Positions 8,064 through 14,788 of a stretch of DNA of 18,416 nucleotides are shown in pieces; within the stretch, counting starts at the first letter, position 1, and the number at the start of each line of letters is the position of its first letter. Position numbers and translations under genes: made by a program. The DNA is from Methanohalobium sp046546175 (GTDB lineage: Archaea; Halobacteriota; Methanosarcinia; Methanosarcinales; Methanosarcinaceae). The stretch spans positions 1 to 18,416 of the forward strand of contig NZ_JBKGYF010000029.1 of NCBI RefSeq assembly GCF_046546175.1, read 5' to 3'. A model generated the notes under the pieces. That model searched no databases. It was given only the letters and a program-made list of their open reading frames with translations, and was not told the DNA's origin.

Positions 8064-8332
8064 ATAATACTATTTAAACTACTCAGCCTGTAATATGGGG
8101 GATTCTTACAGGCTGGGTGGTGAAACTCCGCACTGTCAATGTGTTTCTTATTTTTCTTGAGCCGTCCGGATATACCCAGATAGATTCTCTGATTTTTAAG
8201 TTCAGGGAAATATTTCATAGCCCGCACTACTTTCAGGAAAATATCGGTTTTATAGGGATGCTGTTTGAAACTATCCAGTTCCTGTACACCGCTTTCGTTA
8301 TCGAATAACAGGTAATCCTCTATATTGTTCAT
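8039..8332 (-). pseudogene. Probably truncated gene, N-terminal fragment of an unknown protein
   Basis: The 97-aa reading frame starts well: GGTGG lies nine bases before the ATG at 8332, and the first 57 or so residues look like genuine coding sequence (NIEDYLLFDNESGVQELDSF, then KQHPYKTDIFLKVVRAMKYF and PELKNQRIYLGIS). After LGISGRLKK the sequence turns basic and low in pattern (KNKKHIDSAEFHHPACKNPP), and the 3' part runs through both inverted repeats. I read this as the start of a longer protein whose remainder was lost. The fragment reminds me of small methanogen proteins that continue into a putative metallopeptidase domain, but that link is weak. An intact short gene cannot be excluded. 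Confidence 0.45.
8081..8118. repeat. Inverted repeat, 13-bp stem with 12-base loop
   Basis: CAGCCTGTAA (8084-8093) is perfectly complementary to TTACAGGCTG (8106-8115), and three more pairs (one of them G-U) extend the stem to 8081/8118. It is more GC-rich than its surroundings and falls at the 3' edge of the truncated gene on the minus strand. It could act as a terminator for that strand or mark a rearrangement junction. Confidence 0.55.
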
Positions 8333-8391
8333 CTGCCGGCCACCCTGCGGATGAATTGTATTCAGGTTTATTGTTAAGATTAAAGCTTAAA

Positions 8392-8904
8392 TCAGAGGTT
8401 TTCATTCTGATACTGTCCATTGTACCCTTCGATGACCTCATTGTCCAGTTTATAAAACAACAACTGCATGAGTCTGGAATTTTTCTTTAATCTAAAACCT
8501 GCGGGGTTGTGTACAACAAGCATGGATTCGCTTCTTCCCCGATAGCCGGCATCCCATACTGCGGTCTCAAGACTTGTTCCGCACCGTATCAGGCTTGACC
8601 TCGGTTTTGCAATGGCTGCCAGGTTTTTCGGAATGTTAACGATTTCATTAAAAATAACCTTGTAGATACCACTGGGAAGTTCTATCCATTCGTTATCATT
8701 AAATTCCAGATTAACCCCATCCGGTATAATACGTTCAGAATTATCAAAATCAACAGAACCTGGACCATCAATTGTTCGTATTTCTTTGAGGGTCATCTCG
8801 ATGCCATTTGGCTGTATCTGGGTATACTGGTCTATCAGATTATCCACTATCGGTGGATTCTGATTCATCATCATCTTTAATTCGTTTTCAGATAAAAGAG
8901 TCAT
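8392..8904 (-). CDS. dut: Archaeal dUTPase (dCTP deaminase-like fold)
   Basis: The protein hydrolyses dUTP to dUMP and pyrophosphate, keeping uracil out of DNA. Features are QPNGIEMTLKEI, GPGSVDFDNSERIIP, the PRSSLIRCG nucleotide-binding motif, VWDAGYRGRSESMLVVHNP and a C-terminal GYNGQYQNE. The glutamate that dCTP deaminases use, in a TLEL motif after the GFEG turn, is replaced here (SESML), so deamination is unlikely and the archaeal dUTPase subgroup fits best. I prefer the ATG at 8904 (170 aa, MTLLSENEL), because family members begin this way and GGTAATGAT lies before it. An in-frame ATG at 8925 would add seven residues. It is divergent from the sensor-kinase gene. Confidence 0.85.
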   Translation of the reverse strand: MTLLSENELKMMMNQNPPIVDNLIDQYTQIQPNGIEMTLKEIRTIDGPGSVDFDNSERIIPDGVNLEFNDNEWIELPSGIYKVIFNEIVNIPKNLAAIAKPRSSLIRCGTSLETAVWDAGYRGRSESMLVVHNPAGFRLKKNSRLMQLLFYKLDNEVIEGYNGQYQNENL

Positions 8905-8963
8905 AGTATCATTACCAGATGTCATGAATTATTATTGTATCGGTAAGATATAACTAATAAAAG

Positions 8964-8977
8964 TATTATATATTAAT
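8964..8977. promoter_or_regulatory. Near-symmetric TATA element between dut and the sensor-kinase gene
   Basis: TATTATATATTAAT reads as a TATA box on both strands. It lies about 45 bases before the kinase start at 9019 and 40-60 bases before the dut starts, so it could serve both genes or house overlapping promoters. Motif and position evidence only. Confidence 0.4.
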
Positions 8978-9018
8978 GGAAACTGGTAAATACCTGTGAT
9001 TATTACTATTGATTATAA

Positions 9019-11700
9019 ATGTGTAGAGGTTTTCCTATTTACACCAAAAACTTTAATCTAAACATCGAATTTGCAAATGATTTCACATCGGGTTCCCATT
9101 TAAATTTATTCTATAACAGCGCAGAAGAACTGATGGAAGTATTACCATCGTTTTATAAATCCGGGTTTGAAAATAACGAATATTGCATATGGGTTATTTC
9201 TGAATATGATTTTGTATCTGTTGAGAATGCTAAGGAAGAGTTAAGAAATACCGAATTAGATGTAGATTTTTATATCGAGTCAGGTCAGTTTGAAATAATT
9301 CATATAAACCAGTGCTGTCTCCCGGGCTTTGCTGGCAGTCGTTCCAGCTTTTCAGATGTCTTAAGTTTCTGGAAACAAAAATACAGTGATGCAATTGGAA
9401 ACAACTTCAATGGATTGAGGATGGCTGAAAACATAACATCATATCTAGAATACAACCCATCCGATTATTTCAATTATGAGAGCTTTTTAGATGATATGAT
9501 CAGGGGCAGGGAATTTACGGTTTTATGTAACTGCCTCCTTGATAAATGTTCACAGACTGATATCATTGATTTGATATCATATCACTACAGGACAATATTG
9601 AAAAAAGATGGTGTCTGGAAATCTCTTGAATATAAAACAGAAACAACTGGTAAAAAAATACACAATTTAAATATAGAGTTCTATAATAAAATACTCGACA
9701 GTATCTGGTTGGGAGTATGGGCTGTTGATAGTTCGGATAACCTTATCTTTTTGAATAAAACCATGGAATCGGTTTTCGGTGTTTCCAGGGATGAAGTGCT
9801 TAATACAAGTTTTATGAATTATATCTCCAAACAAAGACCTTTTGGTGAATCTCATTTTGGAGAACTGTATCTGCACGCCAAAAAATCCCGTGAACCTGTG
9901 ACCTATAATGCTCTCGCGTTTTTAACCCCTAATGGCAACATGAGTTACCATAATGGAGTCCTTATTCCACTGTTTGATGAGAATGGTAATTATGAAGGAA
10001 TACTTGGCACAGTTGAAGAGGCAACATCAGCAAAAAGAAAAATCAGTGATATATCAATCTGTGATACACTGGAAGCCAAACATAAGATAGAAAAGGTTTA
10101 TGAAACCAGCCCGGTAGTAGCTTTTTTATGGAAGGCTGTAAACAACTGGCCGGTTGAATATGTATCCGAAAACATTACACAATTTGGATACGAACCTGAA
10201 GAATTTATATCAGGACGACTAACATTTGGTGACATAGTTCATCCGGATGATATTGATAAATTAAAATCGGATTTTTCAGAATATGAGGAAGAAAACAAAT
10301 CATCATATTTCACACTGGATTACAGGATTCTTACAAAATCAGGTGAAACACGCTGGGTAACCGAGAAATCACTGGTTATACGTGACCATAAAGGTTCGAT
10401 AAAATATCTACAGGGTATAATTATTGATATAACCGAGCGTAAAAAGGCAGAAGAAACTTTACAACTTGAGGAATCACGACTTGAGGCACTTTTGAAATTG
10501 AACTATATGACAGGTGCATCATTACAGGAGATTACAGATTTTGCTCGTGAAGAAGCAGTCCGATTAACAAACAGTAAACTGGGTTACCTTGCTTTCCTGA
10601 ACTATGATGAAACAATACTTATTATGCACTCGTGGTCAAAGGGTGCTATGAAGGAATGTAAAATTGAAAATAAACCATTTGTTTATCCTGTAAAAACAAC
10701 AGGTTTGTGGGGTGAAGCTGTAAGACAGCGAAAACCTGTTATCACCAATGATTATACTGAATCCAACCCCCTTAAAAAGGGTTATCCTAATGGGCATGTA
10801 CAATTGACAAGACATATGAATGTCCCGATTTTTGATGGGGAGCATATTGTTGCAGTTGCGGGTGTGGGTAACAAAGAGGAGGATTATGATGAATCTGATG
10901 TTCGTCAAATAACTTTGCTGATACAGGGTATGTGGAAGCTTATCCAGAGAAAAGAATTCGAAGAAGCATTGAAAAAATATTCGGATGAAATTGCTAAAGT
11001 AAATTCAGAACTCAAATCCCTCGACAAAATGAAAAACGAAATCCTGTCAAGCAAAACGACATTAACTGATTATAGCGAATTACTGGATAAAGAATCACTT
11101 GATACCATTGATGAACAAAAGGATTCTGCAATCAATACACTTATACGCAGTTCTGAACAAATAAAAAGTCTTATTGGTTCTCTTCTGTATATGAGTATGG
11201 AAGAATCCGGTAAAATCAATTATACATTTTCTCTTGTGAAAATTGAAAGTATTGTAAATAACGCATATTTAAACCTGGCATTATCTATTGATGAGAAAGG
11301 TCTAGATTTAAATATGGATATACCTGATGATTTGTCGAAAATATACGGTGATAAAAATAAATTAACAGATATGTTTACCTATATTCTGGACAATTCGATA
11401 AAATTTACTCCAAATGGTGGACAAATAACTATAAGTGCGTTCGAAACTGAAAATGAATTACACATAAGAGTAACTGATAATGGAAGAGGTATTCCAAAAG
11501 AGTTAGTACCTACATTGTTCCAAAGATTTAGCCATACAGAGGGGGCAGTAATTGATGGGTTGGAAAAGGCAGGTTCAAGTCTGTATGTATGCAAAAAAAT
11601 CGTAAATGCACATGAAGGTAAAATCACGGTTGACAGTAAAGAGGGTGAGGGAACTACTGTAACAGTGGTAATCCCTCTACCGGACAAAGGTTCAGTTTGA
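9019..11700 (+). CDS. Multidomain sensor kinase (MEDS-PAS-PAS-GAF-HATPase), MsmS/RdmS-like
   Basis: An 893-aa soluble sensor. It starts with an MEDS (DcmR/methanogen sensory) domain, about 15-200, including GSHLNLFY with His27. Two PAS domains follow (about 215-337 and 345-475, the second ending in the usual DITERKKAEE). Then come a GAF domain (about 490-650), a coiled linker and an HATPase domain with N-box DN (791-792), DNGRGIP (820-826) and a degenerate last G-box (GLEKAGSSLYVCKKI). The helix after MKNE (671-674) carries no histidine; Thr681 sits where phospho-His is expected. GAF residues Cys547 and His593 are 46 apart, the same spacing as the heme Cys656/His702 pair I recall for MsmS of Methanosarcina acetivorans. 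No ribosome-binding site is seen. The regulator gene follows after 35 bases, so the pair is probably co-transcribed. Confidence 0.9.
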   Translation: MCRGFPIYTKNFNLNIEFANDFTSGSHLNLFYNSAEELMEVLPSFYKSGFENNEYCIWVISEYDFVSVENAKEELRNTELDVDFYIESGQFEIIHINQCCLPGFAGSRSSFSDVLSFWKQKYSDAIGNNFNGLRMAENITSYLEYNPSDYFNYESFLDDMIRGREFTVLCNCLLDKCSQTDIIDLISYHYRTILKKDGVWKSLEYKTETTGKKIHNLNIEFYNKILDSIWLGVWAVDSSDNLIFLNKTMESVFGVSRDEVLNTSFMNYISKQRPFGESHFGELYLHAKKSREPVTYNALAFLTPNGNMSYHNGVLIPLFDENGNYEGILGTVEEATSAKRKISDISICDTLEAKHKIEKVYETSPVVAFLWKAVNNWPVEYVSENITQFGYEPEEFISGRLTFGDIVHPDDIDKLKSDFSEYEEENKSSYFTLDYRILTKSGETRWVTEKSLVIRDHKGSIKYLQGIIIDITERKKAEETLQLEESRLEALLKLNYMTGASLQEITDFAREEAVRLTNSKLGYLAFLNYDETILIMHSWSKGAMKECKIENKPFVYPVKTTGLWGEAVRQRKPVITNDYTESNPLKKGYPNGHVQLTRHMNVPIFDGEHIVAVAGVGNKEEDYDESDVRQITLLIQGMWKLIQRKEFEEALKKYSDEIAKVNSELKSLDKMKNEILSSKTTLTDYSELLDKESLDTIDEQKDSAINTLIRSSEQIKSLIGSLLYMSMEESGKINYTFSLVKIESIVNNAYLNLALSIDEKGLDLNMDIPDDLSKIYGDKNKLTDMFTYILDNSIKFTPNGGQITISAFETENELHIRVTDNGRGIPKELVPTLFQRFSHTEGAVIDGLEKAGSSLYVCKKIVNAHEGKITVDSKEGEGTTVTVVIPLPDKGSV

Positions 11701-11735
11701 TATTTGGCAATAGTATTAATTAAAGAGTAGATAAC

Positions 11736-12521
11736 ATGAAAGCAGCATTGTTGGGTACATTATTTCTGTCTGAAAAAAGAAAAAACCTTTTAATGTACTT
11801 AATGGATGGACCCAAAAAAATAGATGATATAAAAGAAGAACTTGATGTAAATACCAGTGCGATAATGACCCAGATAAGGATACTTATGGATCAGGGACTG
11901 GTAACCCATGATAGTGACATCTATAAGCTGACAACTATTGGAAATGTTATTGTAAAAAAAATGAAGCCATTGCTGAACACATTAAACGTTTATATAGAAA
12001 ATAAGAGTTATTGGGAAACCCGGGATTTGGAAGCAATACCTGTTAATCTTATGGACAGGATGGAAGAAATTGGTCACAGTAGATTGATAGAGCCGGATTT
12101 AAGTCATTTATTTGAACCACCGAATGAACTGGTTGTTAGTCTCAAATCAACAGAGCATGTCATGACATTTTATTCGTTTTTCTGTCCTGAATTACCAACA
12201 ACTTACACAAAACTGGCAAAAAAGGGTGTCAGTTTTGAAATTATCCTTACAGAATCTGTTTTTGAGAGGTTAAAAAATGAATTTTTGGAAGAATATGATA
12301 TTATGTTGAATTCTGAAAATGGATGTCTGTATGTATGTGATGACAATATAGACAAACCAGCTTCACTAACTGTAACTGATGAAATGATATTAATATCACT
12401 CTTTAATGAAGAAGGAGTGTTTGACCACAGAAAACTGATTAGTTTTGAGCCTAGTGCGTTAAAATGGGCAAGTGATTTGTTTGAATATTATATCAATAAA
12501 TCAAAAAAGGTCACTTCCTGA
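11736..12521 (+). CDS. Winged-helix regulator of the FilR1/DUF1724 (Msr-like) family
   Basis: A 261-aa regulator. Residues about 8-85 form a winged helix of ArsR-like type (LSEKRKNLLMYLMDGPKKID, then DIKEELDVNTSAIMTQIRIL as recognition region and a wing near HDSDIYKLTTIG). The C-terminal half (about 120-255) matches the FilR1/DUF1724 domain: ELVVSLKSTEHVMTFYSF, a putative ligand/dimer region, and FEPSALKWASDLFEYY at the end. In Methanosarcina, Msr proteins of this type control methyltransferase genes, including the methylsulfide enzymes, and several are encoded next to MsmS-like sensors. Here it follows the sensor by 35 bases and precedes the methyltransferase operon, so regulation of that operon is the obvious inference. 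No strong ribosome-binding site is visible. Confidence 0.88.
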   Translation: MKAALLGTLFLSEKRKNLLMYLMDGPKKIDDIKEELDVNTSAIMTQIRILMDQGLVTHDSDIYKLTTIGNVIVKKMKPLLNTLNVYIENKSYWETRDLEAIPVNLMDRMEEIGHSRLIEPDLSHLFEPPNELVVSLKSTEHVMTFYSFFCPELPTTYTKLAKKGVSFEIILTESVFERLKNEFLEEYDIMLNSENGCLYVCDDNIDKPASLTVTDEMILISLFNEEGVFDHRKLISFEPSALKWASDLFEYYINKSKKVTS

Positions 12522-12536
12522 TATTGAAATACTTTT

Positions 12537-12791
12537 TTGAGTTCATTGCACATTTTAACTAACATTTATCTTCCTTCTATTCTGGTTAGCCTTTTACTTA
12601 CAGGTTTGATTGTTCTTATTAATGAAATCAACGTATTTGATTTGATTGTAGTTTTTAATTCTGTGTTGTTTTTTCATAATATTAAAATGGTTAATGTATT
12701 ACCACACGTTATGTTATATATTTTACCTTCCATAATTGGTTATTGTAATAGTATGGCATATAATGCCGTACCTAAATTAATAAAAAATTAA
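12537..12791 (+). CDS. Doubtful small hydrophobic ORF, 84 aa
   Basis: The frame would start with TTG and gives a hydrophobic protein with two or three possible membrane segments (IYLPSILVSLLLTGLIVLI and FDLIVVFNSVLFF). No ribosome-binding site precedes it, and the frame runs through the predicted TATA box and dyad of the methyltransferase operon. The T-rich composition by itself favours Leu/Ile/Val codons. I think it is more probably promoter/leader DNA than a gene, but a stop-free frame of this length in such AT-rich DNA deserves an entry. Confidence 0.15.
   Translation: MSSLHILTNIYLPSILVSLLLTGLIVLINEINVFDLIVVFNSVLFFHNIKMVNVLPHVMLYILPSIIGYCNSMAYNAVPKLIKN
12714..12725 (+). promoter_or_regulatory. 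TATA box of the methyltransferase operon
   Basis: TTATATATTTTA lies about 90 bases upstream of the ATG at 12813. It predicts a transcription start near 12750 and a leader of about 60 bases carrying GAGAGG and the dyad at 12751-12771. Confidence 0.45.
12751..12771. promoter_or_regulatory. Dyad at the predicted transcription start, candidate operator
   Basis: GTATGGCAT (12751-12759) and ATGCCGTAC (12763-12771) are inverted repeats with one mismatch and a 3-base spacer. The dyad begins where transcription is predicted to start. It may bind the adjacent Msr-like regulator, or form a hairpin in the leader. Confidence 0.4.
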
Positions 12792-12812
12792 ACAAAAAAG
12801 AGAGGCAGGTAG

Positions 12813-14735
12813 ATGACACAATCCAAACCAAAGGGAGATATATTAAACGGCTTAACTAATGCAGTTATTCAGGGAGACCAGGAATCTGCAAAGGAATTAG
12901 CAACAAAAGTGATTGGAAACGGTGGTACAGTAGACCCCTATGAGGCCATTGTTGATGGTCTGGCAAAAGGCATGTCCATCATGAGTGATAAATACGAAAA
13001 AGGCGAGGTGTTTGTACCCCATCTTCTGGTGGCATCAAATGCCATGTATGCAGGAATGAATATACTTGCACCGCATATAACAACAGATGAATCATCAAAA
13101 CAATCCACAGTTGTAATTGGTACAGTCCAGGGGGATGTCCATGACATCGGTAAAAACCTTGTAAAAACCATGCTGACAGCGTCTGGATTCAATGCAATTG
13201 ATCTGGGGAACGATGTACAACTTGACGAGTTTGTCGAAAAAGCTAAAGAAAACAAAGCTGATGCCATCTCTATGAGTGCATTAATGACAACCACTATGGG
13301 TGGTATGGAAACTGTCATTGATAAACTCAAGGAGGAGGGATTGAGAGATTCTGTGATTATAATGGTCGGAGGAGCTCCTGTATCTGAGGATTATGCAACT
13401 AATATTGGAGCGGATGCAACTCTACCGGATGCAGACTCGGCTGCTGATTGGTTAAAAGAGGCTGTTAAGGAACTAGACCCATCAGAGCGCAGATGGAGCG
13501 AAGAGAAAATCAGCACAAGCAAGGTGAAATACAGAGAAGAGCTTGCAAAGAAGACAGTGTCTACTGAAGTTGACATCGGAAGAGAAACTGCCAAAGAGAT
13601 AATAGAGGAAGTAGAAAGTGTAGGTATAAAAGGAAAGGAGGAGATGACATCTATAGAACGGGTGACCAGTTCACTTGAAGATAAAAAAGTAGATCGTATT
13701 CCTGTCTATCCTCTAGCATGTGGAGTATTAAGAAAATTCGTTCCAACTACATACAAGCAGTATGCAATCGATCCCGAGATGTTTGCACAATCTGCCTATG
13801 CAGGTGCCAAATATCTGGACTTTGATATGTTTGTAGGTCTGATAGACCTGTCTATCACTTCCGGTGACCTTGGTTGTGAGATCTCCTATCCTGAAGAAGA
13901 CACACCATCCTCTAAAGGACACTTGGAAGATTATGAAGAAATAGAGGTTCCAGAGGTAAAGGAAGGGACCCGTGCATATGAACTGGTAGAGGCTACCAAA
14001 CTTGCCAAAGACAAGTTGCATGAACTCGGCAAACCAGTTGTAGGGTTCCATGAAGGTCCTCTTCTAACCCTTACCCAGCTAATGGGTGCAGACAGGGTAA
14101 TGATGGATATGAAAACCAATCCGGATGTTGTACTCGATGCGGTAGATAAATGTGCTGATTATGTAAATGCAGTTACTGAAAAATTCTTCGAAGAAGATGC
14201 ATGTGATGCACTTTGTATAGACAATCTCTGGTCCAATAACAAGATAATGTCTGAGGATGATTACTGGAAATTCGATGGGAAATACATTGTGGACAAACAT
14301 GTACCATTGTTCAAGAAGTACAACCAGCCGTACATGATTCACAGTTGTGCGGACTCAGTCCACTATGATACACAGATTAGTAAATTCGGAACAGACCTCT
14401 TCAGTTATGCCTACTATCCGGATGAAAGAGACCTGGGTTCAAAGAACTATGCAGATCTGATTCCAAAATACGGTCATGAATGCTGCATGATGGGAGAAGT
14501 AGACCCTATACAGTTTATGGATAACTCTTCCGAAACAATAGATAAAATAAAAAATGACACTGACAGCGTATTGAATGGAGCTCTAAACACACTTAATGAA
14601 AACGGGTTCCAGTCGAAATATGTCGTATCTACCGGTTGTGAGATACCTCCAGGTGGATCGTTGACAGGGGTTAAAGAAATGATAGACCTTGTAAAAGAAA
14701 AAGGTCCAGAACTTCAAAAGAAGATAATAGGGTGA
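12813..14735 (+). CDS. Corrinoid protein/CoM methyltransferase fusion, MtsD/F/H-like
   Basis: A 640-aa fusion. Residues 1-221 are a corrinoid protein: a helical cap (about 8-90) and a B12-binding Rossmann domain with DVHDIG (108-113; His110 would be the lower cobalt ligand), SMSALMTTT and VGGAPV. A charged linker (222-277) leads to an MtaA/MtbA-type uroporphyrinogen-decarboxylase-fold methyltransferase (278-640) with a complete zinc set: His510-x-Cys512 and Cys609. The arrangement matches the methylsulfide:CoM methyltransferases of Methanosarcina, which demethylate dimethylsulfide or methanethiol and methylate coenzyme M. Methylsulfides are therefore the likely substrate, but another methyl donor is possible. 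GAGAGG and AGGTAG precede the ATG. Two helper genes follow in the same operon. An internal ribosome-binding site marks the fusion joint. Confidence 0.9.
   Translation: MTQSKPKGDILNGLTNAVIQGDQESAKELATKVIGNGGTVDPYEAIVDGLAKGMSIMSDKYEKGEVFVPHLLVASNAMYAGMNILAPHITTDESSKQSTVVIGTVQGDVHDIGKNLVKTMLTASGFNAIDLGNDVQLDEFVEKAKENKADAISMSALMTTTMGGMETVIDKLKEEGLRDSVIIMVGGAPVSEDYATNIGADATLPDADSAADWLKEAVKELDPSERRWSEEKISTSKVKYREELAKKTVSTEVDIGRETAKEIIEEVESVGIKGKEEMTSIERVTSSLEDKKVDRIPVYPLACGVLRKFVPTTYKQYAIDPEMFAQSAYAGAKYLDFDMFVGLIDLSITSGDLGCEISYPEEDTPSSKGHLEDYEEIEVPEVKEGTRAYELVEATKLAKDKLHELGKPVVGFHEGPLLTLTQLMGADRVMMDMKTNPDVVLDAVDKCADYVNAVTEKFFEEDACDALCIDNLWSNNKIMSEDDYWKFDGKYIVDKHVPLFKKYNQPYMIHSCADSVHYDTQISKFGTDLFSYAYYPDERDLGSKNYADLIPKYGHECCMMGEVDPIQFMDNSSETIDKIKNDTDSVLNGALNTLNENGFQSKYVVSTGCEIPPGGSLTGVKEMIDLVKEKGPELQKKIIG
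13634..13646 (+). promoter_or_regulatory. Internal ribosome-binding site and ATG at the fusion joint
   Basis: AAAGGAGGAG immediately precedes an in-frame ATG (13644-13646, Met278). That is exactly where the methyltransferase domain begins (MTSIERVTSSLE, a typical MtaA/MtbA-like start). It could permit independent synthesis of the second domain or be a fossil of formerly separate genes. Confidence 0.4.
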
Positions 14736-14747
14736 TTATTTCACCCT
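14729..14747 (+). terminator. Hairpin overlapping the methyltransferase stop codon
   Basis: AGGGTGA (14729-14735, including the TGA stop) pairs with TCACCCT (14741-14747) around a 5-base loop and is followed by T-rich sequence. It may reduce transcription into the downstream helper genes or stabilise the 3' end of the methyltransferase message. Confidence 0.4.
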
Positions 14748-14788
14748 GTTCTTCTAAATTTTAATAAACTAAAAGAAGGTGTGCTAGT

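Noticed and set aside
12938..13330. Antisense 130-aa ORF inside the methyltransferase gene
   Set aside because: It lies fully opposite well-conserved corrinoid-domain codons and shows only composition-driven Ser/Thr-rich sequence.
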